From Parvicella tangerina (lineage in GTDB: Bacteria > Bacteroidota > Bacteroidia > Flavobacteriales_D > Parvicellaceae), in contig NZ_OU015584.1 in the NCBI RefSeq assembly GCF_907165195.1, forward strand, positions 2,862,978-2,926,977: 64,000 nt of DNA, written 5' to 3'. Below are positions 34,982 through 43,276 of this stretch, piece by piece. Numbering within the stretch: the stretch's first letter is position 1; each line of letters begins with the position of its first letter. A model generated the notes under the pieces. That model was given only the letters and a program-made list of their open reading frames with translations, had not been told where the DNA came from and searched no databases. Both the position numbers and the translations under genes were made by a program.

Positions 34982-36118
34982 TTATCGCTTCCAAAATCTC
35001 AAATTAAAACTAGGCGGCTCTTCATTCTTCATTCGATCAAAGTACACCCAAATCGCAATCAGAGCGAAAATAGCGTTTGGCACCCACACTGCAAGAGCAG
35101 GAGACAACCCTACGTTTGTGGCTGCCACCGTGGTCATCTTCATAAAAAAGATGTAGGCAAAACTCACCAACAATCCAAAGAAAATACTTTTACCAACTCC
35201 TTCACGACTTTTTCTGGAAGCAACAGACAATCCAAGCAAGGTAAGCACATAAGCTGCAAATGGGTAAGCAGTGCGTTCATGAAGTGTTAATTCGATGCTT
35301 ACGACATTGTTGGCTCCTTTTTTTCTTTGCTTCTCTAAGTACTTCATTAACTCCGGAGTTGTCATAGCAACCATGGAGTTATTCTCAACCCCCAATTCTT
35401 TAATATTAAAATGAAGGGTGGTATCAACTTTCGAAATGAGCTGAACCACTTCACTCGAATCATTGATTTTTCTAATAAATACATTCGTAAAGGACCAGTC
35501 ATTGCTCAGACTATCTCCTATCGCAACGTGAACTTGCATGTCTTTGTACATCGTATACAGGCCGTTATCATCCATCTTCCAATTCTCCACCCACAACCTC
35601 TTAACAGAATTATCCAGAGGCGAATAGAGACTGTAATGCACAATGGTAGAGTCATCAATTTGCAAGTTGGTATTATCAATGGCATTAACTGGCCAAATGT
35701 ATTTGTTCTCAAAGTGAATCCGTTGTTTGTTCGCCTCTGGCACCCAATAATGATTAGACAACAAGGAGAACACTAGTAAAACCGTACTCACAATCAAGTA
35801 GGGTCTTGTAAATCTTCTGAAGCTCACGCCATTACTCAGTATGGCAATGATCTCACTGCGTTGTGCCATCATACTGGTAAAAAAGAGAACCGCTAAAAAA
35901 ATGATTAACGAACTAAACAAGTTCATGTAGTGAATGAAAAAGTAAGGGTAGTACTCAGTAATAATTTTCCAAACCGTCAAATCAGTATCGGGCTTGGTGA
36001 AGTCTCTTAATCGCTCGCTGATATCTATTACGATCGAAATACTCATCACCACAACGATCATAAAGATGTAGGTAAACAGGAATTTCCTTCCGATATAGAG
36101 ATCTAACTTCTTGAACAA
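34982..36118 (-). CDS. LptF/LptG family LPS export permease
   Basis: A 378-residue inner-membrane protein: two N-terminal TM helices (about 15-35 and 60-80), a third near 105-120, a central periplasmic beta-jellyroll (about 120-265), and three C-terminal TM helices. The N-terminal LDLYIGRKFLFTY and SEIIAILSNGVSFRRF segments are typical. It would act with LptB to extract LPS; LptF versus LptG cannot be fixed from the sequence alone. The start is 2 nt after the tgt stop codon, so the two genes are co-transcribed. Confidence 0.88.
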   Translation of the reverse strand: MFKKLDLYIGRKFLFTYIFMIVVVMSISIVIDISERLRDFTKPDTDLTVWKIITEYYPYFFIHYMNLFSSLIIFLAVLFFTSMMAQRSEIIAILSNGVSFRRFTRPYLIVSTVLLVFSLLSNHYWVPEANKQRIHFENKYIWPVNAIDNTNLQIDDSTIVHYSLYSPLDNSVKRLWVENWKMDDNGLYTMYKDMQVHVAIGDSLSNDWSFTNVFIRKINDSSEVVQLISKVDTTLHFNIKELGVENNSMVAMTTPELMKYLEKQRKKGANNVVSIELTLHERTAYPFAAYVLTLLGLSVASRKSREGVGKSIFFGLLVSFAYIFFMKMTTVAATNVGLSPALAVWVPNAIFALIAIWVYFDRMKNEEPPSFNLRFWKR

Positions 36119-36120
36119 GA

Positions 36121-37251
36121 CTACAGTCGATTTCTTAATTTTGGTACTATACTATCCTTCCAACTTGTAAAGTCACCTTCCAAAATATGGCGTCTAGCCT
36201 CTTTCACCAACCATAAGTAAAAAGCTAAATTATGAATACTAGCAATCTGACCGGCAAGTCTTTCTTTGGACACAAACAAGTGACGTACGTAAGCCTTTGA
36301 ATAGAAGCTATCAACAAAGGATGTCCCATTAGGATCTAACGGTTCAAAGCACTTTTCCCATTTTTTATTCTTCATGTTCATAATTCCCTCGGAAGTAAAA
36401 ACCATCCCATTACGAGCATTTCTAGTAGGCATTACACAGTCAAACATATCTACACCTAACGCAATATTTTCAATGATATTTTCAGGTGTACCCACCCCCA
36501 TTAAATACCGGGGTTTATCTGCTGGAAGAATATCACACACAATTTCAGCCATTTCATACATTTCCTCAGCTGGTTCACCAACAGAAAGCCCTCCTATCGC
36601 ATTTCCTTCTCTTTCAAAAGACGCAATTTTCTCTGCTGACTCCTTTCTCAGATCTTTATACGTACTTCCCTGCACGATAGGAAATAAGGTTTGATCATAA
36701 CCATACTTCCCTTCTGTCTCATCAAAACGATCACAACAACGTTTTAGCCAACGATGCGTCATCTCCATCGAATTTTTGGCATAAGAATACTCACAAGGAT
36801 AAGGTGTGCACTCATCAAACGCCATGATAATATCAGCTCCTATCGTTCGTTGAATATCCATCACCCCTTCAGGAGTAAATAAATGCCTCGAGCCATCAAT
36901 ATGAGATTGAAAAGTAACTCCCTCCTCCACTATCTTTCGAGTTCCAGAAAGTGAATAAACTTGATAACCACCACTATCCGTAAGGATCGGTCTTTCCCAG
37001 CCGTTGAATTTATGAAGTCCACCTGCTTGTTCTAATACATCCAGCCCAGGACGTAAATATAAATGGTAGGTATTCCCAAGAATAATCTGAGCTTTAATAT
37101 CCTCTTCTAACTCTCGCTGATGAACACCCTTAACGGAAGCTACTGTACCCACAGGCATAAAAATGGGAGTCTCAATTTTACCGTGTGCAGTTTCAATCAC
37201 ACCAGCCCGAGCTTTAGACTTTTCGTCTGTTTTGATTAAATCGAATTTCAT
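36121..37251 (-). CDS. tgt: Queuine/preQ1 tRNA-ribosyltransferase
   Basis: A 376-residue TIM-barrel enzyme that swaps guanine-34 for preQ1 in GUN-anticodon tRNAs. Catalytic motifs are clear: LTDSGGYQVYSLSG (Asp), the GGLSVGEP loop and DMFDCVMPTRNARNG. The C-terminal zinc site of E. coli/Zymomonas Tgt (C-x-C-xx-C ... H) is not conserved: DPNGTSFVDSFYSKAY has Gly, Ser and Asp at the three Cys positions, though the distal His (ASIHNL) is kept. ATG 37251 (MKFDLIKTDEKSKARAG) is used; the frame opens 3 codons earlier at a TTG. Confidence 0.93.
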   Translation of the reverse strand: MKFDLIKTDEKSKARAGVIETAHGKIETPIFMPVGTVASVKGVHQRELEEDIKAQIILGNTYHLYLRPGLDVLEQAGGLHKFNGWERPILTDSGGYQVYSLSGTRKIVEEGVTFQSHIDGSRHLFTPEGVMDIQRTIGADIIMAFDECTPYPCEYSYAKNSMEMTHRWLKRCCDRFDETEGKYGYDQTLFPIVQGSTYKDLRKESAEKIASFEREGNAIGGLSVGEPAEEMYEMAEIVCDILPADKPRYLMGVGTPENIIENIALGVDMFDCVMPTRNARNGMVFTSEGIMNMKNKKWEKCFEPLDPNGTSFVDSFYSKAYVRHLFVSKERLAGQIASIHNLAFYLWLVKEARRHILEGDFTSWKDSIVPKLRNRL

Positions 37252-37257
37252 ACGCGA

Positions 37258-37265
37258 CAAAGATA
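37258..37265 (-). promoter_or_regulatory. Possible -7 element of the tgt-lptG transcript
   Basis: The minus strand reads TATCTTTG, a TAnnTTTG match. The expected start point (about 37252) is at the tgt ATG, so the message would be nearly leaderless. No -33 element is evident. Confidence 0.35.
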
Positions 37266-37322
37266 GTTATTTGCTCCAACCATTTTACCTTAACTTTATG
37301 GCCTAGATAAAGGGTTACAATC

Positions 37323-37940
37323 ATGAAAATCATCTTATTCATCAGCTTACTTTGTTTGTTCCATAACCGATCAACGAGTCAGTTCTATGGAAGTCAATCA
37401 CTGAGCCATGTCCTCATCATGGACTACCCAAACGAGATTAGATTGCACAACAAGATTAAGGGGTCAAAACATTTTCTGGAAACAGAAGATGGAAAAACCA
37501 TTGACTACGACAAAACTTGCAACTGCTTTCTTTATTCTCCTCACGAACCAGGGGAAACATTACTGTTTCTCAAGAAAAATGATGCTTTTGTTGATTCTAT
37601 GGTATTCAATGTTCTACAAGATCCAGTTCCTGATGTAGTTTTTAATAAAAATCCTTTTCAAAATACGATCCAGTTCTCTGAGATTAACAATCTTGATGAG
37701 CTTACCTTAGATGCTGGGCTTGGTCTTTATAAATATGAAATTGTTTCTTTTCAAATGTTGGTTGTTGGATCAGGAGGCGTAAGAATATTATATTCAGATT
37801 CTAATCAGATCACGGATAAAATGAAATATGAGATTGAGTTGCTCTCCAAGGGAAGTTCTGTACAATTCAACAACATCACGCTGAAGCGGTCTGATGGTAA
37901 ATTCTTTGTATTGCGCAACATTTCCCTTCAGATCATATAA
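37323..37940 (+). CDS. Secreted protein, possibly GldM C-domain-like
   Basis: A 205-residue protein with a signal peptide (MKIILFISLLCLFHNRSTS, cleavage before QFYG). The mature part looks like two beta-sandwich domains; the second (DAGLGLYKYEIVSFQMLVVG) is reminiscent of the C-terminal Ig-like domain of GldM (PorM), a T9SS component. The match is by eye and weak, and no TM anchor is present, so it would be an orphan soluble module. It is monocistronic, divergent from tgt. Confidence 0.6.
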   Translation: MKIILFISLLCLFHNRSTSQFYGSQSLSHVLIMDYPNEIRLHNKIKGSKHFLETEDGKTIDYDKTCNCFLYSPHEPGETLLFLKKNDAFVDSMVFNVLQDPVPDVVFNKNPFQNTIQFSEINNLDELTLDAGLGLYKYEIVSFQMLVVGSGGVRILYSDSNQITDKMKYEIELLSKGSSVQFNNITLKRSDGKFFVLRNISLQII

Positions 37941-37953
37941 TGAATCAATGGAA

Positions 37954-37981
37954 GGTGCCGTCCTCGAGTTCGGCCGCTACC
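37954..37981 (+). other. GC-rich hairpin island in an AT-rich intergenic region
   Basis: GCCG (37957-37960) and CGGC (37971-37974) enclose a 10-nt loop with a CTCGAG palindrome, and outer GGT/ACC can pair across a bulge. Over 28 bp the G+C content is far above the surroundings. A 15-codon frame (37948-37995) also covers it. It lacks a U-tract. Confidence 0.4.
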
Positions 37982-38055
37982 CAAAACAACCTTAAATTCA
38001 AGAATAGTGTTCGATGGAAGTAATGATCACCTAATTTTTAGACTATTTCACAACA

Positions 38056-38134
38056 CTGTTAACATTCTTTAACAGGATTACGCTTTACAAAAAGCGTAAG
38101 AGTCACGATTTTTGTTGTAAAGAGAAAAACGCTT
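38056..38134 (+). promoter_or_regulatory. Inverted repeats in the moxR-bat leader
   Basis: CTGTTAA-6 nt-TTAACAG (38056-38075) is followed by a perfect 9-bp hairpin TTACGCTTT-ACAA-AAAGCGTAA (38078-38099). A second ACGCTT (38129-38134) can pair with the same AAGCGT. The two pairings exclude each other, which is an attenuator-like arrangement upstream of moxR. Confidence 0.45.
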
Positions 38135-38142
38135 AAAAGTGC

Positions 38143-39210
38143 ATGATTATGGAAAATGAAAATCCTACTTCAGGAATTACCGACTCGGGAACGCAGCAAA
38201 CAAGCGATAGTTCTCAAGTAGGGAATGATATTAGAGCAATAAACGAACTTATTCAAACAGAAAGCGCTTTCATCGACCTGATCAAGATGGAGATGAATAA
38301 GGTAATTATCGGACAACCTCAAATGGTTGAACGGTTACTAATCGCTTTACTCTCCAATGGACACATTCTACTTGAAGGTGTTCCTGGACTGGCAAAGACA
38401 CTTGCCATTAACACTTTGGCAAAAACGATTGAAGCTTCATTTAGTAGGATTCAGTTCACCCCCGATCTGCTACCTGCAGATTTGCTCGGAACCATGATTT
38501 ATAATCACAATAAGGAAGAATTTGTTTCTAAGAAGGGGCCTATCTTCGCTAACTTTGTTCTTGCTGATGAGATCAACCGAGCTCCGGCTAAGGTACAATC
38601 TGCTTTACTAGAAGCCATGCAGGAGAGACAAGTAACAATTGGTGATAGCACTTATGATTTGCCTGAACCTTTCCTAGTACTTGCAACGCAAAACCCCGTA
38701 GAACAAGAAGGAACGTACCCATTACCTGAGGCTCAGGTAGACCGATTTATGTTAAAGGTAGTGCTGGATTATCCGAAAAAAGATGAGGAAAAATTAATCA
38801 TTCGTCATAATGTTTCTTCTTCTGGGTTTCCAAAGCCCAACAAGGTGGTTTCTCCCGAAACAATACTAAAAGCCAGAGGAATTGTAAAACAAGTTTACAT
38901 GGATGAGAAGATCGAACAGTACATTGTAGATTTGGTTTACGCTACCCGAACTCCAAAAGACTACGGACTAGACAACCTGGAGCCTTTAATCGAATTCGGA
39001 GGTTCTCCTCGAGCCAGCATTGCGCTTGCAACTTGTGCCAAAGCGTACGCTTTTATCAAACGAAGAGGTTACGTGATTCCTGAAGATGTCAGAGCTGTCG
39101 CACATGATGTATTGCGTCACCGAATTGGTTTGACTTACGAAGCTGAAGCTGAAAATGTGAATACGGAAACCATTATCAATACGATTATCAATCGTGTTGA
39201 AGTTCCTTGA
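38143..39210 (+). CDS. moxR: MoxR-family AAA+ ATPase
   Basis: A 355-residue cytoplasmic ATPase: a 60-residue N-extension, Walker A GVPGLAKT, Walker B VLADEINRAP, sensor ATQNPVEQEGTYPLPEAQ and a C-terminal helical lid (SPRASIALATCAKAYAF). MoxR ATPases act as chaperones for VWA-domain proteins, encoded directly downstream. It is the first gene of the bat operon. An ATG two codons in (38149) is an alternative start. Confidence 0.93.
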   Translation: MIMENENPTSGITDSGTQQTSDSSQVGNDIRAINELIQTESAFIDLIKMEMNKVIIGQPQMVERLLIALLSNGHILLEGVPGLAKTLAINTLAKTIEASFSRIQFTPDLLPADLLGTMIYNHNKEEFVSKKGPIFANFVLADEINRAPAKVQSALLEAMQERQVTIGDSTYDLPEPFLVLATQNPVEQEGTYPLPEAQVDRFMLKVVLDYPKKDEEKLIIRHNVSSSGFPKPNKVVSPETILKARGIVKQVYMDEKIEQYIVDLVYATRTPKDYGLDNLEPLIEFGGSPRASIALATCAKAYAFIKRRGYVIPEDVRAVAHDVLRHRIGLTYEAEAENVNTETIINTIINRVEVP

Positions 39211-39283
39211 TTTTGACCTTGATAACTACTAAAAAGACGCACACCTAAGAACGTTTGACGTCTAAATGTCAACTGTCAAAAAA

Positions 39284-40150
39284 ATGGATACAAAAGAGCT
39301 CATAAAGAAAGTTAGGAAGATCGAGATCAAGACAAGAGGGCTGTCCTCTCAGGTTTTCTCAGGCGAATATCACTCTGCCTTCAAAGGAAGGGGAATGGCA
39401 TTTGCTGAGGTTAGAGAATATATGCCAGGCGATGAGATCAGAACGATCGATTGGAACGTAACGGCTCGTTTTAACACTCCTTATGTAAAGGTATTTCAGG
39501 AAGAGCGTGAGTTGACCATGATGCTACTCGTTGATATTTCAGGCTCTTCTGTATTCGGAACAAAAAATCAGTTAAAAAGAGAGTTGATCGCAGAATTATG
39601 TGCCGTACTTTCTTTTTCAGCCGCTCAAAACAATGATAAAATCGGAGTAATCCTATTTACAGATCAGGTTGAGCTTTTTATTCCTCCCAAGAAAGGGAAA
39701 AAACATATTCTTCGAATTATCCGCGAATTGTTAGAATTTGAACCGCAAAGCACGAAAACAGATCTCTCTCACGTCTTAAGACATTTTAATAATGCTATTA
39801 AGAAAAGATCAATAGCTTTTGTGATTTCAGATTTTATGGGATCAACGGGATTAGAAGAAGCGTTGAAAATCGTCAATAAACGGCATGACCTGATTGCGCT
39901 TCAGGTGAATGACCCCTTTGAAGAGGAATTGCCAAAATTAGGTCTCATTAACTTAAAAGATGCGGAAACAGGTGAATCTCAATGGATCAACACGTCTAGC
40001 AAGAAAGTGAGAACAAAATGGAAGGCTGAAGCGATCGCCCGAAATAAAAAATTGGCAAATAGTTTTAAAAAATCGGGAGTGGACTTTGTGAAGATTGAAA
40101 CGAACAAACCCTACATCATTCCACTAATGAACTTATTTAAAAGAAGATAA
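39284..40150 (+). CDS. DUF58 domain protein (VWA-like)
   Basis: A 288-residue cytoplasmic protein with the DUF58 signature (FSGEYHSAFKGRGMAF, PGDEIRTIDWNVTAR) and a VWA-like fold carrying a MIDAS motif DISGSS near residue 86. DUF58 proteins partner with MoxR. MDTKELIKKV at 39284 is taken as the start; an ATG 6 codons upstream (MSTVKK) is possible. The stop overlaps the next start by 1 nt. Confidence 0.9.
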   Translation: MDTKELIKKVRKIEIKTRGLSSQVFSGEYHSAFKGRGMAFAEVREYMPGDEIRTIDWNVTARFNTPYVKVFQEERELTMMLLVDISGSSVFGTKNQLKRELIAELCAVLSFSAAQNNDKIGVILFTDQVELFIPPKKGKKHILRIIRELLEFEPQSTKTDLSHVLRHFNNAIKKRSIAFVISDFMGSTGLEEALKIVNKRHDLIALQVNDPFEEELPKLGLINLKDAETGESQWINTSSKKVRTKWKAEAIARNKKLANSFKKSGVDFVKIETNKPYIIPLMNLFKRR

Positions 40151-41106
40151 TGTTGAAGTGGCTACATATCGTTTTCCTATTCTTTGCTGCACCAACTTTT
40201 GCGCAAACCGCCAGTTTGGTAACGGATGTCAACAAAATTGAGATTGGGGATCAAATTGACCTGAGCATCCGATTTACTTTTAATGCAAACATCAATCCCC
40301 AAGAGGTTATTTATCCCGATATTAAAGCAGGAAAATCTCTCAACGACACTATTGATATTATCGCTGTAAAGGATCCTAAAATTGAATCTACAACAGATAA
40401 TCAGGGAAAACCTCTTATGATTTGGCAACAAGACTTTAGTGTGGGCATTTATGCAGGTGGTAATATTCAAGTTGGTCCGTTCGTGGCAATCTATCAGGAA
40501 GATACAATAAGAACCAATGTTACGACTATTCAGGTTGCCGTTCCTCAGTTAGAAGAAGACAAAGGTTTTGTTGGGATCAAAGATATATCAACTGATCCGT
40601 ACACCTTTTGGGAAAAAGTACTGCTATGGATTAAAGAACACTGGGTAGCCTTATTGATTGTTTTACTGATTATCGTAGGAACCATTCTTACGGCTATTTA
40701 TATGAGAAGAAAACCTGAAGAGAAGAAACCTAAAGGACCAGTCATACCATTACCAATACAATGGATGAATCAGCTCGAGGAGATTGAGAAGCAGCAACTT
40801 TGGCAAAATGGAAAACACAAAGAATACTACATCGAAGTGACTGGTGTCATCCGAAAGTTTATTGAGTATAAGTATGACATTCAAGCGCTTGAACAAACAA
40901 GTCATGAAATTATCGACTCGTTGAGACTCTCCTCCATTGACCCGATGATGATGAATCGAATTCAGAATCTTTTTGCATTATCTGACCTGATTAAATTCGC
41001 TAAATCACTGCCAACACCCAAGGAAAACGAAGAGGCGATGAGCATTGCTAAAAGCATTCTTGCAGCTGAAATTCATTTACTCGACACGAAACAACAGGGC
41101 TCATGA
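40150..41106 (+). CDS. BatD-like membrane protein (Bat operon accessory)
   Basis: A 318-residue protein: a signal peptide (LHIVFLFFAAPTFA then QTAS), an extracytoplasmic beta domain of about 130 residues, one TM helix near residues 165-190 (WVALLIVLLIIVGTILTAIYM), and a cytoplasmic helical tail with KEYYIEVTGVIRKFIEYKY. The tail resembles the C-terminal part of the larger batD product here and of DUF4381 proteins. It is transcribed with moxR and overlaps the neighbouring genes on both sides (1 and 4 nt). Confidence 0.8.
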   Translation: MLKWLHIVFLFFAAPTFAQTASLVTDVNKIEIGDQIDLSIRFTFNANINPQEVIYPDIKAGKSLNDTIDIIAVKDPKIESTTDNQGKPLMIWQQDFSVGIYAGGNIQVGPFVAIYQEDTIRTNVTTIQVAVPQLEEDKGFVGIKDISTDPYTFWEKVLLWIKEHWVALLIVLLIIVGTILTAIYMRRKPEEKKPKGPVIPLPIQWMNQLEEIEKQQLWQNGKHKEYYIEVTGVIRKFIEYKYDIQALEQTSHEIIDSLRLSSIDPMMMNRIQNLFALSDLIKFAKSLPTPKENEEAMSIAKSILAAEIHLLDTKQQGS

Positions 41107-42119
41107 AGTTATTTGGTGAGACATATCAGTTTGCTGATGCTTGGGTATTATGGTTTTTATTGATCATTCCAATTCTTGTGGTCTTCTATATTTTCATTGG
41201 GAATCGGGAGGTGACGTATAAGACGTCTATTATACCTCAGGGAGCGACAGTTAACAGCGGTTTTGCTCGATTCATTAAGCCTTTTCTCTTTGGCTTGAGA
41301 ATGCTGGCGCTTACCTTCATTATTACAGCATTAGCAAGACCACAAATGTCAGCGGAGAGTCCTTCTTATGTTGAACAATACAAAGAAGGAATTGACATAG
41401 TCATTGCTTTGGATGCTTCTGGAAGTATGCTTGCCAAAGACTTTGAACCCGATCGATTCGAAGCATCCAAAGCAGTTGCGGAAGAATTCATTTCAAAACG
41501 TCCTAACGATAGAATTGGTCTGGTTCTTTTTGAAGGTGAGGCGTATACGCAATGTCCTTTGACGGGCGATCAGGATATTGTGACTGAACTGTTGAGAGAC
41601 GCAGAAATGCAAGTAGTTGAACCTGGTACAGCTATTGGAATGGGACTAGGTACTGCCGTGAACCGACTTCGTGACAGTGAAGCTGTAAGTAAGGTAATCA
41701 TTCTGCTTACGGATGGGGTGAATACACATGGAAAGATCCATCCACTTGCTGCAGCGGAGATGGCTAAAGAATTTGGCGTTCGGGTCTACACCATAGGCGT
41801 TGGAACAAATGGTAAAGCTAAGACTCCGGTTGCTATTGACTTTTCTGGAAAGTACATTTATGATTATGTTGATGTCGAGATTGATGAAGAAACGCTAAAA
41901 ACCATTGCGAATTCAACTGGAGGGAAGTACTTCAGAGCTACAGATAATAATAAGTTGGCAGCCATCTATGACGAGATCGATCAATTAGAAAAAGCAAAAA
42001 TCGAAACCATAGAGTACGAGATAGACCTCCCTGAAAAGAGTATGCCCTTAATCCTATTAGCTTTGGGATTAATCAGCCTAGAATTGATAACCCGATTAAT
42101 CTTTCGATCGCTATCATGA
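41103..42119 (+). CDS. batA: BatA, VWA-domain membrane protein
   Basis: A 338-residue protein: two N-terminal TM helices (about 13-30 and 57-78), an extracytoplasmic VWA domain with intact MIDAS (ALDASGSM near residue 101, later LTDGVNTHG), and a C-terminal TM helix (PLILLALGLISLELITRL). Bat proteins were named for Bacteroides aerotolerance; they form an inner-membrane complex whose mechanism is unknown. Start and stop overlap the adjacent genes by 4 nt (ATGA). Confidence 0.92.
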   Translation: MKLFGETYQFADAWVLWFLLIIPILVVFYIFIGNREVTYKTSIIPQGATVNSGFARFIKPFLFGLRMLALTFIITALARPQMSAESPSYVEQYKEGIDIVIALDASGSMLAKDFEPDRFEASKAVAEEFISKRPNDRIGLVLFEGEAYTQCPLTGDQDIVTELLRDAEMQVVEPGTAIGMGLGTAVNRLRDSEAVSKVIILLTDGVNTHGKIHPLAAAEMAKEFGVRVYTIGVGTNGKAKTPVAIDFSGKYIYDYVDVEIDEETLKTIANSTGGKYFRATDNNKLAAIYDEIDQLEKAKIETIEYEIDLPEKSMPLILLALGLISLELITRLIFRSLS

Positions 42120-43276
42120 ATCAGCAGAAGACATATCGTTATAATGTTTTGGCCTTTATCCTATCCTTATTGGTCATCGAACTTATTTTCTGGGGGATTG
42201 TCGCCTTCTTCTGGTATTATATTACTGAAAACGAGCCTTCTTTTAGATTCGAACACCGCTGGGTACTATATAGTGGCGGGGTGGCTCTCCCTTTATTAAT
42301 GGCATATCATGTCTACATTAAATGGTGGAGAAATAAAACGCTTACGAACTATGCAGATGAAAGATTGTTAGGCTTCCTTACAGAAGGCTTCAGCACCTTC
42401 AAAGGTATTCTGAAATACAGCCTTCTTCGCTTCGGAATTGCAAGTTTAATCATAGCGGGAGCAAACCCTCAATATGGCGAAAAAGAGCGAGAGGTCGTTA
42501 CCAAAGGAGTAGACATCATGATTGCTCTGGATGTCAGTTATTCGATGAATGCAGAAGACCTAGTGGTTGGAAAGTCCAGACTAGATATTGCTAAAAAGAA
42601 CATCTCCAAATTAATCGATCAATTACACGGTGATCAAATTGGCCTAGTCATATTTGCTGGAGATGCTTTTAAACAACTTCCTATCACTCCAGATTATAAT
42701 GTTGCTAAGATGTTTCTCGACTTTGTTGAGCCAGACCTCATCACTACACAGGGAACAGATATCGGAGCAGCGATTCAAACTTGTGCAGACTCTTTTGACC
42801 CGAACGACCCAACAAAAAAAGTTGTGATTGTGTTTTCTGATGGAGAAGACCATGAGGCTGCGGGCATACAAAAAGCAAAAGAAGTAAGCGAGCAAAACAT
42901 TGTTGTTCATACCATAGGTATGGGAACCACTGAAGGAGTTCCAATTCCCATGTTTAAGAATGGGAAAAAAGTAGGTTTTAAAACAGATCAAAATGGAAAC
43001 ACGGTGCTCACGAAGTTGAATGAAGATAATCTGATCGACATCTCCAATGCTGGAGGTGGAAGTTACACCAGGGCGCAAGGCTACAACGTTGGTTTAGATG
43101 GACTAATTGCGCAGCTTAACTCCATGGAAAAATCGGAGTACAATAAGGATAAGTACATGACCTATGCAGATCATTTCCAGCTCTTTCTCGCGATTGGGTT
43201 AATCTTATTATTATTAGATGTATTACTGACCGAAAACAAAGGATGGCAATTGGCAATCAAAACAACTGACAAATGA
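42116..43276 (+). CDS. batB: BatB, VWA-domain membrane protein
   Basis: A 386-residue paralogue of BatA with the same architecture: two TM helices (about 14-37 and 53-68), a further hydrophobic stretch near 105-115, a VWA domain with MIDAS ALDVSYSMNAED near 142 and VFSDGEDHEAAG, and a C-terminal TM helix. It overlaps batA and batC by 4 nt each, so the three are translationally coupled. Confidence 0.92.
   Translation: MNQQKTYRYNVLAFILSLLVIELIFWGIVAFFWYYITENEPSFRFEHRWVLYSGGVALPLLMAYHVYIKWWRNKTLTNYADERLLGFLTEGFSTFKGILKYSLLRFGIASLIIAGANPQYGEKEREVVTKGVDIMIALDVSYSMNAEDLVVGKSRLDIAKKNISKLIDQLHGDQIGLVIFAGDAFKQLPITPDYNVAKMFLDFVEPDLITTQGTDIGAAIQTCADSFDPNDPTKKVVIVFSDGEDHEAAGIQKAKEVSEQNIVVHTIGMGTTEGVPIPMFKNGKKVGFKTDQNGNTVLTKLNEDNLIDISNAGGGSYTRAQGYNVGLDGLIAQLNSMEKSEYNKDKYMTYADHFQLFLAIGLILLLLDVLLTENKGWQLAIKTTDK

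Noticed and set aside
39211-39283. Weak TCTAAAT/GTCAACT/GTCAAAA heptamer-like run before the DUF58 gene
   Set aside because: Units drift out of 7-bp phase and no S23 gene is nearby; it is too short to call a second heptamer array.
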